Assembly (NCBI GenBank): GCA_964057225.1
Contig: OZ059899.1
Span: forward strand, 6,634,001-6,698,000
Direction: 5' to 3'
Length of the DNA stretch: 64,000 nucleotides
Origin: Auanema rhodensis
Taxonomy: Eukaryota; Nematoda; Chromadorea; Rhabditida; Rhabditidae
The notes below the pieces were generated by a model. It worked only from the letters and a program-made list of their open reading frames with translations. It ran no database searches and was not told where the DNA came from. Positions 38,210 to 52,100 of the stretch are shown here, in pieces. The stretch's first letter is position 1, and each line of letters opens with the position of its first letter. The position numbers were made by a program, and so were the translations under genes.

Positions 38210-40039
38210 CTAATAGAAATAAGCTATAAGCTTATCATTATTTTCAGGAGCAATACAGGCATCCATCGTGATTCTCATATAACCTCCATTTCCCCATTTC
38301 TTCCAGACACTACCTATAGGCATTATATGCCAGAAATTCATAACCTTAGATGTAACAGGATGTAAACTCTTTCCTAAAGAAATAAATGATTCAAATTAGA
38401 AAACTATGCAAACCATTTCCGATTACGAGAACATACGCAAAAGTAGTGGCTTCAGAAGCGCACATTTCTTCAATGAAAGTTCCATTTTTGTAATCAAAAA
38501 AGGTGTTACACACAAGAAGATTAGTAACAAATGGTCCGTTGGAAAGAAGCCATTTGGTTTTGAAATCGCGATCAGATCTCGTATACTCGATTTCATAAAG
38601 ACCCGTATCATTGTCCTATGTTTTTCATTTTAGAGAATAACCGACATTACAATTACTTACATCACATTTCGCAGAACTTTGTGAACTAGGTTTCTTTGAG
38701 GTATTTTTTGTTTTAATGTTCTCATGGATAGTTTTTAAAGCCATCTTGATATTCCACTTCATTGAACAATCGTCTGAAAACCAAAATTGTTTGCAATAAA
38801 ATCAGTCTATACTTTACCATTAAATACGATACTGTAACTGTAGTCCATAAAATTGATTTCAGAATTTTCTTTTATATTAGGTACGGATACCTGACGGGTT
38901 TTAAAACTAACAGAAGTTGTTGAATCAACACCAGTCTAAAATTTAATTTTAATAAGTTTTCAAAATTCATATTTATGTTAAACCTCAGATCTCCTTTGAT
39001 CGTTCCAATCACTAAAAATTGTCAAACCAAAAGCAGTTAGGTTTTTGTACTTATTATTCAAAGCATTAATTGAATCTTGAGATTTATTAAATTGATTAAT
39101 AGCCTCACATTTTTCCTCGTCAGATTCAAAGACTTTGCCTTCCCTAAACACAGTGAAAATAAATATGAAGTTTTAAAGATTCTTACGTCTCAATAAACTT
39201 TAGGAAATGCTCCTTAATCTGATCAGTATACTGTGAAAGGCAGTTAATTAAAATAGAAGAATCGTTTTCTTCTTTAATACTCTCAGTTTCCCCACTATCA
39301 GCAAAAGATTGTTCGAGATCCAAATATTCAGATTTCTCTGATGTGGTCTCATTATATGTTCTAAATTATCTTCCTTAAAAGGAAGTAAATTTCATAAATA
39401 TCTCACATCATCATTCCAGACAGTAGCACCTGTGTCATATTATTATTGACAACAGTAGTATTGCATTCAGCTCCTTGGCAACTACTATCTAAAAATGAAA
39501 TTTATATAGATAAATTGTGTAGGACTTGCCAGTTCTCAGCACAAAAGCCCAAACTCCAAAAAATATTAGAAACAGTAAAATTGTTGCTAGAATAATGAAA
39601 AAAAGTCTATAAATATAAACAATTTAATGTTTTTAACAAAGAAAACTAACGTTCTGAGCAAATTCTTCCTCTTATCATTTTCACGAATGTCCCTAAAGAA
39701 AAATGGTTCGAAAAGGTACACATATACTACTTACGAATCTTTATCCATTTTGATTAAACTATATGAGCCTCTCGACTTTCCTTTGGCAGTTTTTTCAGGT
39801 GTTACCGGATAGCTCGATAAATTATTTTTATCGTGCTTTGAAGGACCACCTGCATGAATCATTTTTTGTTACGTAAATCTATAATTTTAAAATCATGCAA
39901 AGTGCTCACCCATTAATGGAGCAGAAGGATTGGATGTTGTATCATCGTCTGTTGGGGAAGCGCTAGGTTCGTGCCGTTGCACATTGTAAGACGCATGGCG
40001 AAATGTACCGAACAAATCATACGATTTTTTTTCTGACAT
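38210..40039 (-). CDS. Type II membrane papain-fold protein (C1A-like) lacking the catalytic triad
   Basis: The cytosolic N-terminus (MSEKKSYDLFGTFRH; Ser/Thr/Pro-rich) leads to one membrane helix (LFFIILATILLFLIFFGVWA, about 39545-39600). A Cys-containing stalk and a segment like the I29 prodomain follow (NQFNKSQDSINALNNKYK, then GLTIFSDWNDQ). A C1A-like domain completes it, recognised by GPFVTNLLVCNTFFDYKNG, FAYVLVIGNGK and WKKWGNGGYMRITMDACIA. In active enzymes these regions carry CGSCWAF, the NHAV His and the NSWG Asn. Here CSMKW stands at the Cys site, TFAYV at the His site and MPIGS at the Asn site, so no triad residue survives in my alignment by eye. The protein is probably a binding or regulatory pseudoenzyme. 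One intron near 39530 appears to use a GC donor. The ATG directly follows a cag acceptor. About 390 residues. Confidence 0.75.
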
Positions 40040-40813
40040 CTGCAATTACACTATTAATTAATATTCATACAACTACATTCTAAAAATAATTTTGTTAAAC
40101 ATAGCTGTAAGACAATTGTATGTCTGAAAGTACATCAGGTTAATAAATATCAAAAACTAAATACAAAGTTATATGAATTCATGCTGAATCAAATTAGGAA
40201 ATATCGAGAATGACCATTTAAGTTTTACTAAATTCGTCGTTGACCGGAAGTGGACCAGTCATGGGAAAACTGTCAATACTCGAACTCAGTTATGCAAAAC
40301 TCCTACTCCTATGATCATATCGTTTTTTCCCAATGGAATATTTAATGATCAAGGAGTATGCATGTAACTGATATGAAATCATGAAAGTTCTCAGAAAGTT
40401 TCGAAACAAGCTAACTATTTCACGTGATGATTTATGACAGTTCATCGTTGCTATTAAAACCAGTGCATATGCTATAACCGGTTGTTAATAGGTAACGTTA
40501 ATTTAATATTTCCGAACACTAAAGAAGTACAGATATGTAAAATTTTTATTCAAATTGAATTAGTTGATGATTAGTACAATGGTTATTGTTGAACTAATAT
40601 GTACAAAAATTCATGACAGAAGCAAAGACAAAGATCGAAGGAGACTTCAATTTATCTGGCAGAACTGTTTCTGATACGAACCAACTTTGGCCCTACTTTT
40701 CTGTTCAAAACAATCATCTTGTTTAAAATTGATATGTTCATTTTAAGATTTTTTTCTTGCTTTGAGCAATTGTTATTGTTTACAAAGATATATACAAGGT
40801 GAAATATGCCGAG
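40040..40813. other. Intergenic region
   Basis: Upstream of the papain-like gene and downstream of the BTB gene, both minus. AT-rich with normal complexity; no exon recognised. Confidence 0.5.
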
Positions 40814-41629
40814 TTAGAAGAAGACCCTCTGATCCCAGTTGTAGTTATTATGCCTGTGGCTCCAGTCGTAATTGTGGCGAACAATAGGCGGATGTATAAC
40901 CTTCTGAAAATTATGAAATTTCTAATTTTACTAACAAACAGAAATTCTTACAATATATTTGGCGGTTTCCTCCATTATCCTGTTTGAAGTTTCTTTTGGA
41001 AAATCTTTGAGATACTCTTGTATTTTTTCTGCACCATAGATGCTGAGTTTTTTGTATATACATTGCATTAAGGATGGCCTAATAAAAATAAATGTCTAAG
41101 TAACATAGGTAAAAATACCTATAATTAGCGGCTTGGGCTTCTAGAATAGCATCAATAAGGGATTCAGCTTTAAGCTTGCATGATTCTTTACTTAATTCAA
41201 CATCTATAAATTTCTCTAAGTCGTTTTGAACTGTTGGTATTTGGAATCGATTCGAACAATGAATAAGAGCAGCCAAGTTTGAATCTTCAATAAAATAAAA
41301 TCATAAAATGAAAAACTATTAATATTAGACCTTCTATTTTCTTGGAAAAAAGATGATCTTTATTAGGACAACAATATTCAAGCAGTTCTATCATGTCCGA
41401 TAATTCGACATCACTAACCTCCACACGTCCATTTTGTGCTTCAGCGAATTTTTCACCGAAACAAACTCTAAATTGTTCATAAAATTCAAAATCCTTGATG
41501 AAAATAATGAGTATACTGAGCAAAATAAGGCGATATTTCTGCCATCCAATGAGCATTAATAAATAATGATCCACCAGATAGAGCTATTTCAAATTTTCTT
41601 AATGGTGATTCCAAGCAGAATTTCGACAT
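40814..41629 (-). CDS. BTB/POZ-domain protein
   Basis: BTB domains dimerise and often recruit substrates to Cullin-3 ligases; nematodes have many. It starts MSKFCLESPLRKFEIALSGG and shows the BTB core LFINAHWMAEISPYFAQ, joined across a 49-base intron (ca|gtatac ... atttag|a) to VCFGEKFAEAQNGRVEVSDV and MIELLEYCCPNKD. The rest is helical (SNLAALIHCSNRFQIPTVQN, LESLIDAILEAQ-like regions) and ends HNNYNWDQRVFF. No MATH, Kelch or zinc-finger domain follows. About 210 residues. The ATG is two bases after a TTTTTCAG acceptor, so this appears complete. Reading through the 49-base intron gives a longer false frame (41287-41574) that hides the BTB motif. Confidence 0.8.
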
Positions 41630-43054
41630 TTCTGAAAAATGGACCTCACAAACCGATATGTAAATAAAACACGAACATTATATGAACAGAGAAAAACAAA
41701 ATAACGAAGATTACCGGGTATTATGCTAGGTTTACTGACTTTTGTGCACCTTATCATATGATTCTCATCGTTCATGATTTTTTTAGAGACAATCTAAAGA
41801 AAACATAAGAAAATATGAAAAAATTTTTTTTTAAGATTTCAAAAACGTGGAATTTGACGTGAATTGAATAGACCGGTTGAAACTTAATTTCACGGAGAAA
41901 TGAAAAAATACGTGGTTGGAATTAAAAAAAAAGTTTGCTTGAACTCGTATACATGCATCGAAAATAAATTAGTGTAATATAACAAATCAAGGTGATTATA
42001 GAGGAAAAAATGTTGAATTTAAAACGAATCCATCGTTTGAATTCTCTAAAGATGTTAAAAAAAAGGCAACAAATTTGCTCTTAGTTGATGTTACAGCGTA
42101 AGCAAAAAAAACCCCTAGGAGCATCCCGAAAACTAGCCTATATAATAAACATTGATTAAACCTAAGCACAAATAGAGACAAACATATGCAGATAAGAAGT
42201 TAACTTTTTAACTTAAAAGGTATGAACAATGAAAATAAGGGAAAAGGAATTCGACGAAGACAACTTCAAAGAAAAAGAGTTTTTTGAATAAAAATTTAAA
42301 AAAGATCACACCATACATATACAAAAGGTAGACTTACTAATCATCATGTTCCAAAAGGTATAAAAAAGCAAATGTTCTGTCAACAACAAGCCTAATTACT
42401 TTTTTGCATTGCAGCTTGTTTTTCAACATGAGAAGTAGGAGAAAACATAAAGAAAATCCAAATAGAGAGCCAACAAATACAGAACAAAATTCATTTATAT
42501 ATACATATTCGGCCATTACTGGAAGATAAAAACGGATTAAATTGGAGGAGAGAAGGAATGAAAAGAACTATATTATCGGCAAAAACATTTTGAGCTATAT
42601 TCACACTAAAGATGATATTGAAGTCAGATTATGTAGAATCAAAGATATTTCTGAGGCAGGAAGCCAAAACAATAGGCTCGAAGAAAAATGGCTCATATGA
42701 AAAATAAACGCTTAGTCTCACCCGCTTACCTAATCCTGAGCAATCCAATCAGATTGAAATAGAAAAATCTTATGAAAGCTAAATCAATGCATTTTTCTAA
42801 TGAAACACGTTAATCCTATCATATCTATTAAGATAAGAGTTGGTGATGCAAAAAGAGGAAGATGACGACAAATCGATGTTGTTTGTTGAATGAATGCCGG
42901 CTTCTACTTTATCTTTTACTTCCTCTCCTTGTCTCGTTTTCCATTCGACGTTCTTACTTTATTTCTCTATCTGCATCGCTTTCTATCTTTTTGCCTAGTA
43001 GTTTCCACTCTTTCTATTTTCTTCCCAAAGATTTTTTTGTTGTCTTTCTTGCAG

Positions 43055-43174
43055 CTGAGCAAAGTAAATACGTATACAAGCATACATTCGTCCAATAAGT
43101 TGGAAGTCGAACACCATGCTTCTTGCGATGAGCTCATTGAGAAAAAGATTGTCAAGAAAAAGAACAGAGATATA
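43055..43174 (+). other. Orphan exon-like segment, 40 codons
   Basis: A good acceptor (tgtctttcttgcag) precedes 43055 and a strong donor (ata|gtaaga) follows 43174. Exactly one of the three plus frames is open between them, with phase 0 at both ends: LSKVNTYTSIHSSNKLEVEH, then HASCDELIEKK and KKKNRDI. It would be compatible in phase with the AMPK gamma exon at 57182. The minus strand is also open here, so this is only a candidate. Confidence 0.3.
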
Positions 43175-46100
43175 GTAAGAATGAGGAGAATGTATGGCAA
43201 ACGAAATGCTTGTTTTAAACGAGAGCAAGAGAGATAGTGATTGAGATAAATAGATAGAGAGATTGAAAGAAAGAGGTTCTGAAAATCTTATGCTGAACAT
43301 CATCATAGCGAAATGCTGTTAGAGATTTGTCACGTGTTCAAAGCAGCTGGCATGTATCTTAGTTTGTAAGTATTCTTCTTAGAAAAAAATATTTTAATTT
43401 CCCAATTATAGAAGAAGAAATGGAAACACCAGTTGTTTCCGATGCAATGAAACTAAGAGGGAAAATTGTGCTAATTTGAACAGTTACCTGGAGATTGAAC
43501 TCAAAAAGTGAAGAAGCATAATACTCAGAGAATGTAAAATAAAAGCTCAACGAGATAACAACAATGAACATTCTTTAAGTCGGTTAAACTCTAAAGATGA
43601 TCAAATAATAGTTAAGCAAAAGAAATAAAATAATGTGTTATTAAAAACACAAAGGATATACAAAGAAATACAAGAATTTTTGAATTTCATGTCTAAAAGG
43701 TCATTGATATACGATGATATTTTCAATTGATAAGAGGTACAGATGAAGAAAAAAGAAAAAAGCTGAACTGAGGTGATATAAATAAATCATCACAAAATAA
43801 AAATATATCACATAATAGACAAAGTTTAACTGGAACTCAGTGGGTGGTCACGTAAGATATTAGGAACAAGTTCTTCGTTTCTTGTTGAAAGTATATGCTA
43901 TATGTTGGTATCTGGATCAATTATATCCAAGTAGAAAAATAAAAGCGAAGATGAAAAGAAATATGAAAGCTGATGAACAGGAAAATAAAGAAAATATATA
44001 CAAAACAACTACATACGTACTTCTTCGTTCAAACGTATTATATAATATTAAAAATTAATATAATAATGCTAATTATATTATTTTTATTGAGAATATGCTG
44101 TTATAAAAATAACATATGCTATTAATTTTGATTCAAAAGATTATATATCATCGGATGAAATATTCAAATAGTAAAACCAACACAAAAAGATCAATCACAA
44201 TCAATTCAATGAAAGTTTTTTTGATCATTTGTGACTAGAAATAAGGAAGAGAACAGAGAACATCCAGTAGAGAAGAGGAAAACAAAAAAGATAAAATAGA
44301 TTCATTTATAAAAATACTATAAAAGGTAATTGAAGATTATTCAATAATACGTGTAATCAGTAATTAAAGAAGAGGAATACAACATAAGGTTAAATAGAAC
44401 ATTTGGAAAAAGAAAAGGTAATGATAACAAGGACAGCGAGGAAAGAGAGGGTTATATAGATAAATTAACCACAAAATCATAAAAAAAAACAAATTGTTTA
44501 TTATAGATTATTTTGTTTATAAGAAAAAGTTATGATATAAGAATGAAAGTATGGTTAAAAGATAGAAATGAATCTCTCGCTCATGAAATTTGAGTAAAAC
44601 GAAAAACCATTTTGTCTTCATGATAAATCAGCTAACTTTACTATAGTTCTTTTGAAAAAGTAGATCACTAAAATTCAATTTTCTAAATGTTATTTCATAA
44701 AATAAATGAAAAGCTCTGTTAAAAGAATCAGAAAAGGATTTAAACAGTAACAGGTGAAACAAGAACGTGTTGAAAGTATATACAAACGACTAAAATTATT
44801 CAAAAAAAATATTTTGTTAGCAAAGAGGTTAATTAGGTTTAAGTTTCAGATGGATACTAACCGAAAAGATAAGATATGTTGAAATCATCATGCAACGTGT
44901 AAGAAAAATCTTATGAGAGACCAATGCAAAGAAATAGAAACAGGAAATATATCATTAGAATATCCAAAAAAAGATAAATCATAGTTTCATATAGTTAATA
45001 AAAGGCCAATGACTCGTAAATTTCAAAATGTTCAATAAATTCAAAAACAGATAAAGATATTATCAATTAAACTTTCACTTCCATGTGATTATAACCATAA
45101 AAAAGGAACTCAGAACATGAAATAGGTAGAACAAAATTTAAAAATTATTATAAGACAGTCATTATAATATAAGAAATAATCAATAAGAAAAAAATCAAAA
45201 AAAAATGATTGAAAGATATAATATTTGAAAGAGTTAGTAAGTTATAGAATGGGCGGGATGTATGTACCTTGGATAGCATGAAGATATATGGGTTTTTCCC
45301 TTATAGTTAGCATATTTAAGTGTTTTCTCAATGACAAGGGCAAGATGATTTGATAGTTGAAGTAGGGGGTCGTTCGTAAATCAAGGAACATTTTCATTTT
45401 CTATTTTATATATTTCTGAATAACAAATGATTCAAAAGAAGATTGAAAGTGAGAAAGATCAGGTTTGTTGGCAGGAGGATCAGATGATTTATCATTTTTA
45501 TAGATATTGTTTTGTTGAAAATAATACTTAAGGAATATATGATATCAATAATAATACAATAATTCAATTTTTAAGATATAGTTAATGGATGTAGTAGCCA
45601 TAATATGACTTGTAGTGCTCAATGATAGGTAATATCTTTAAATATTTTATTTCAAAACTATTTTTTATACATTCCCTCTTAATAACTTAGAGAAATCATC
45701 ATGTTTTAAAAATTTTATTTTTTAATTATTATTATTTTTATAATATTTAAATTATATATTATATATATTTGAAAATTTATAACAAATTACTCGATTAGAT
45801 ACGTAATATTAAACATAATTTATTCATCTTCATTTTAGTTTTTATATGTCTAGAAAAAAAGAATATAATAATAATAATAGAATAAATGATCTTTGATAGT
45901 TTATAAATTTATATAAATTTATATAAATATATATATATACAGATATACATATATTTATATATATAGTATAAATAACTATATATGTATGCTCATCAAGGAG
46001 AAAATTCGATTTTGCGTCCAAAAAAAAAACTTTTTTTTTCTTAAGTTCTCTCCAGTTTGTTGTCAGCAGTGTTTGAACTTGGTCATGTTTAGAACTGACT

Positions 46101-49100
46101 CTTTTTCATGAATTCATGTGACATGTACATGCGTGTAAGTCTTAACAAAGACCATTTTATAATTTGCTCCAGAAATGAAGTTCAACAGCACTGAATACTA
46201 TTTGGTTACTCAATGAATTGTTCTAGTGATGGTTGTTTTTCTCAAATAATAAGTATATTTTTGTTTTATTCTGTTAAAAAAACTCTGAAATTCGTTGAAA
46301 TTGAAATAACGACTGCTCTATTTTAATATTTTGATACGCATATGAATGATTTATTTAAATTAGAGATAGCATATATAGACAAGCTAGGAACTCGTATGAA
46401 TTTTTATAATATTACCATAAATTTTAAATATTCATATATATATATCTACTTTAGTTGATTTGGAATCAGAATTTTTAAAAAGGTGTTTTGAGTTAAAATG
46501 ATTATTGCATATTGTTACTCAAATGAGATTATAATAGTTTAGGCTGTAAACTTGATAGATAAGCCATATTGTAGAGTTCATTGAAAGAACAATCGGGTGG
46601 AGCTATATCAATCACATGCACCGTTACATTGATTTTCATATTAAATTAAACTTTATATATAAATATATAAAGTTTCATATATTCATATAATTTTCTAATA
46701 TATTGTTAGAAAAAAAAAGACAAAAATAGTTGCTATGTTTCCCTATTATTGTTACTATTTTGTCTAAATATTGTGTTTGAATTGAAAAAGCATTGTGATT
46801 TGACTCAAACATTCACGTGATTTTTCCATGTAGTCTAAGAGAACTTATTCTCTCAAGCGTTAGATAACTACAGAGAATTGCATGACGTCTGTTGCGAACT
46901 TGTTAAACGAGAAATTTTGTGTTCTTATACAAGAAGTTATCAATATCAGTCATCTTTCATTTGAGTTATATTACATGTCCCTTTTCTTTCTCTCTCAATA
47001 TATATTTCTTTCTCTACCTATCTCTCTGTGTATATAATGCCGTAGGCTATCTTTTCTTTCATTTATTAATTTTTATAATTTGTTACTTACAATTTGTGCA
47101 ATTTTCAAAATTTATATACTCCATGTTCCATGAAAGATATTCACAGAAAAATAGCTACAAATCTATTTTTGATGTCAAATGTTTAACTATGAACGCTTAA
47201 AAATATTTCTTGATCAACTATCTATCAATTACTCTTTCATTTTTTTCGTTATTATAGTTTTTATGAAAGGTCAGCTGATTTTTTTTGCAAAACCGGAAAC
47301 ATCTTCAGTACTCTTCACATATACTTCTAATACTACTATCTCTTTGTCTTCTTTCTCCTCTTTCTCTCATATGGTCATTTCTCTCTCATATTTTTATTTC
47401 TTTCAATCTCTTTCGTTTTAACTTTCATTTCACTTCTGTCTAATCTTTTCTTTACTCTGTTCGTTATATTGTTAGACTGTTTGGATTGAAAGAATAACGA
47501 ACTCTAATTGTTATAAGCGATGATAATATTGATTGTTTAAAGTTTCACCGCAAAAAGTTTGGTTTTTTTCCTGTTTAGTTTGTTTATATAAACTTTGGAA
47601 AAAAAATCATTTTTCACTGACCTTTTCAAGTGAAAAAAAGAATTATAGTATTGTTCTAACTCTTTCGTTGTCATATAGTTCTTCTTCTTTCTCTTCTTCA
47701 ATCTTCTTCTTCTTCCCTCTCTGACTATTGCACTCCAAACTTCAGAAATTTAATTTTTAACCTTTGCTGTACTGTCAGAAAAATTTTATTCCTAAAGATA
47801 TAGATATATACAATTAAAATTTTTAGTAAGTTTATCAAAATTCTAAAATTATCATGCTTATTTATATTCAGATGTGGTTAATTAAACTCAAATATGTATG
47901 TCGTTTAGGAAACTCTTTTTAAGTTTTTGACAAATTTTAGCCAATATATTTGATCAATATTGAATTTTCATTCAAAATTTCAGTTTTTGAAAGCTATATT
48001 TCTAATAATATTCTAATAATAATTAATGTATTGACGTTATATTTACAAATAATGTAACCATATTTTCTATTTTGCTTTCAAATTTGCGAAATACCAGATG
48101 ATTATGATTCACTTTTACATCTTTTGGATATCTTGAAAAATGCTCAAACATAACGTTTTTAAAATTGAAGTTTTAGTACTTTTTGAGATTATGTATATCT
48201 TCCTTGTAAAAGCTTTTTTTGTGACTTTTAGAATGGTTCGTAGGCAGTTTTGCAAGCTTTGGGCAATTTATTAAAAAGCCAAAATAATAAAAAATTTTCA
48301 TTGTAATAACAAAATACGAAAAAATATTTCATAATACAAGACTTTGACATTCTGTTTTTATGATTTGATCCTTCATTTGATGATACTCACTAGTTGTATC
48401 TTTGAATTCTCTGTAAATTTCTTGTGCTTATGTGCTATGATAAGCATTTTTAATGAAGTAAATGGAAACTAATTTTATAAAAATGAGATGTTAACTTAAT
48501 AAAATGCTACATGAAATAAGCAATGGATAAAGCTAAGTTTGGAGAACGAATGAGATAATGTAGACAAGTGCAGTCATATGCATGATGTCATATGAAGAGA
48601 AGATTGGGTCATTTGAAAAAAAAATAGTATAATAACGTTTATAACTTCTAAAATGACTCAGGTTAAAATATATTTTTATAAACTATTACTCACTAAGTAT
48701 ACATTTAGCTCGAAATATCATTATTTTGTTAAAGCAAAATGATAGTAATATCTTTGAGATATATGCTTCATTGAACAAAAAAAATCCATTTTATCTTTTT
48801 GTTTTCAAATAAAAGAATTTACAACGATGACGAGGACTCTCATGATTGTCGTCAGATAGAATTAAGAATTTGAAAGTACGTTTGAGACTCTCCCTCTCTT
48901 TAGATTCCTTCTTACTCTTTCCCTCGATACTCTCTCAATCCTTTTCTTTTCTCCTTTATTCCCTCTCTCGCGCGCCTTCTCTCTTCATTTCAAGTCATTC
49001 ATGATTGCCAAGAATCTACTTGATCCTGTTTCCTGTCCTTTCATGGATTATGCTTTCAGTCAAGGATGTCGCATTTCTGCAATATAGAAAGTGCAATGTT

Positions 49101-52100
49101 TTTCCTAAAAATGGCCAAAGTCCATAAATGCATCACATAGAGCAACATGCAGAAAATAGTCCCAATTTGGAAAAAAATGACATAAAACGAGAGAAACCGA
49201 TTGGACATTGGATGAAGAGAAAGCCGAGAACAAGTGCTTATATGAGAAAATTTTGAATTCTGGAAAGACTGATGCATTTACTCAATACTTTCTTCTTTGT
49301 TGCCGCCTTCTAATAAAATCTTTGGTTTTCTATTTCACTTTGCTTTCCATCAAAATTTGTCCTAAACCATTTATTTGTTTTTTTTTTGCGTTATGGTTAA
49401 AGTGTCAGATTCGTTAAGTCCAGTTCAGTATATACAAAGTATTTTACGTCAGACAATATATTGTTCGGTCCGATAGTAACTTTGTTGATTTCATCTTTTC
49501 TAATTTTTTTTTCAAAATTTGAAACTCTCTAGTTGGATATTTATTATTTCTTTATTATGTCTAGACTACATAATAATAGTTATACGTGTATATCAGATGT
49601 TTATTTTAATTTTTTGTTGAAAAAAATTTTTCTTCCACTTTTACAGTCTGAAAACAGGTTGAAGTTTCATGAAAATAAACACATTCAACAATTATTTTGA
49701 TCATTTTGAAAATATCATGTTGCATTTCTTACCCAACAGAATATAACTTTCATGGCAGTATGAGTTTTATTTTACTTATAATACACGTGTATTTTGACGT
49801 GAATTCGTTTCTATTTCTAGTTGCTGAAATGTAAAATACGGTTGTGTCTTACCATCTTAAACCTGTTTTTGGAAATGAAAAGCTCCCAATTTCGTTTGTT
49901 CATTTTAATTTCGTATAGTTAGTATTACTTTAACTTTATTAATAACTAATATTCCATATTCATTATATTAATGAGTTGTATGAAAATTATTGGCTTATCA
50001 GTATGATATGTTATTTCATTTATATATGTATAATTTTAACTTTGTTTTGCCAATATTGGACTTATCTTTCATATTTCATTCTTAAATAAAGCAAAAATCA
50101 TTTAGAGACTAGGTTATCATTATAGCTAAAGGTTTAATGATAATAGCTAAGCCTTATAATGGATAGTTCCGTCTAAACATGTACAGATTCAATATAATTT
50201 TTGTCGTTTTCTATTCTTTCTAATCAGCCTAATAATTATAAATTCGTTTTCATAAAGAAAGTAAAAGGAAAGACCATAAGCCAAACTATTTGAAGCTTAC
50301 ATTGACTAAAGCTCAAATCCAAGTAAATAGATAGCTACAGTAGTTCTTGTACAGAGAAAATGTAAGAGAGACAGCTTCACCATATGTATACACACGTGCT
50401 TCTAGCCGTATACACATGGATAGAGATAGGAGAATGCATGAGAAAAGCAAAAACTATGAAAGAAAAAGAGCAAAAGAGAGGTATTGAGGAAAAAAAAAGG
50501 GAAAATATTATGAAGCTTTCATTTCTCCTATTTCATCTATTCTCACTGGAACATTTTGAGAATGATTAGAGTTCACTTCAACCTGTTTTACCTTCAGAAT
50601 TTAATTGCCATATTGAAAAATGAATGATATATATTTATAAATTGTCTAAAAACATGATACTGTCAGTGATTTTTCAAACGAAAATATTCTAGCTAACCAT
50701 TTCCGCGATTGATGAGGGCTGAAATGACAAATGGAATGTGAATGGCAAAATATTGGTACATGATAGCAAAATTCTGATTCAGCTTAAACATATGTATATT
50801 CAAATAGCTTATATATCAAAATCTAGCAACAAAAAAATGAACAATTTAAAGATTTGTGCTATTGGTTACAAAGCATTCACCCATATCCTAATTTTTTTTT
50901 CTTTTCTTTTGTCAATTTTTGATCGTTAATCGACTTGGGGAGTGAAAATAGAGGGGCGGAGCCGGTTCTACGGCTGCTCCTCGTCCAAATGTCCTTTTGT
51001 TTTTCATGTTTTCCAACTTTTTTTCTCTCGCCTTCTTGTTCTTCCTCTTCTGTCCCCATTCTCATTTCATCTTCGGTTCTCTCTGCTCGTCTACGTTTTC
51101 GGCAGCTCTCCATCTACTTCAATTTCACTAAGTTCGTTCATGAAGCATATGGAGTTCTCTCTGTTTCCTCATTTCGATTCCTCTTACGTTCTAGCGCCCT
51201 CTCATGTCATCTCTCTATGTTTTACATATTCTCTGATCATGGTGTAGAACTCTTTTCATCGTTTTTAATTCAACATTTACTTTACTCGAACTTCTCCGCC
51301 TATCATATCAATCTACTCATGAATTAAAAAAAAAGAGTATAGAGAAAAAGTGTGTAGAAAAGTATAAAAATGAAAATTTTTGAAAAAAGGCTTTATGTTG
51401 AGTCGCATCAAATGTCTCTAAAAGCATTTTAATACATTTTTGGGATACTTTTCTATATTTTCAATTGTTATAATGCATATATCATTATATGTTACCCTGT
51501 TCAATTGCAAAAAACTATTTTGAATTCCGCTTCAATAAACTTTTCATTTTTAAGGAAAAATATTTTTTTTCCAAAGAACTTACCACAAATATCAGCTGAA
51601 ATGTGCAATTTGAAACCTTTTTTATTCAAATAAGATCAAAAGATGTTGCGTCGTTTCTTGAAAATTTGATTCGCCTGTTTGAGAAACAAAGTTTTTCGAA
51701 ACATCATCCTTTTCTCCTTAAAAATATTGCTCCAAAATGCTGTGAACTCGTGTTATTCGCGATATTTTCTTCCCAGCTGGATATAATTTGAAACATTGAA
51801 ATTGAAAAAAAATTTTAGCTTGTAACATAGAAGAAAACAAAATTTCTATGTTTAAAAAGGAAGAATAGAATTCAAATTTATTCTTTATTCTTCACTTTTG
51901 CACCTCTGATTTTCTTAGAAATAGCAGTTGAACATGATAAATATTTCTTTAGCATAAGCACTTCTTGCAACTAATACTCATTATTTAACTTTAAATTTTG
52001 CTTTTAAATAATTTTCCGTAAAATTCATTTTAAATGATTTACTATTATAATAATATTGCTTATAACGAATGAATTGTTGTCAATATTTGACATTTTTCAA

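Noticed and set aside
41287-41574. 95-codon minus frame starting MDHYLLMLIG
   Set aside because: It reads through a canonical 49-base intron; splicing restores the BTB core SPYFAQ-VCFGEKF.
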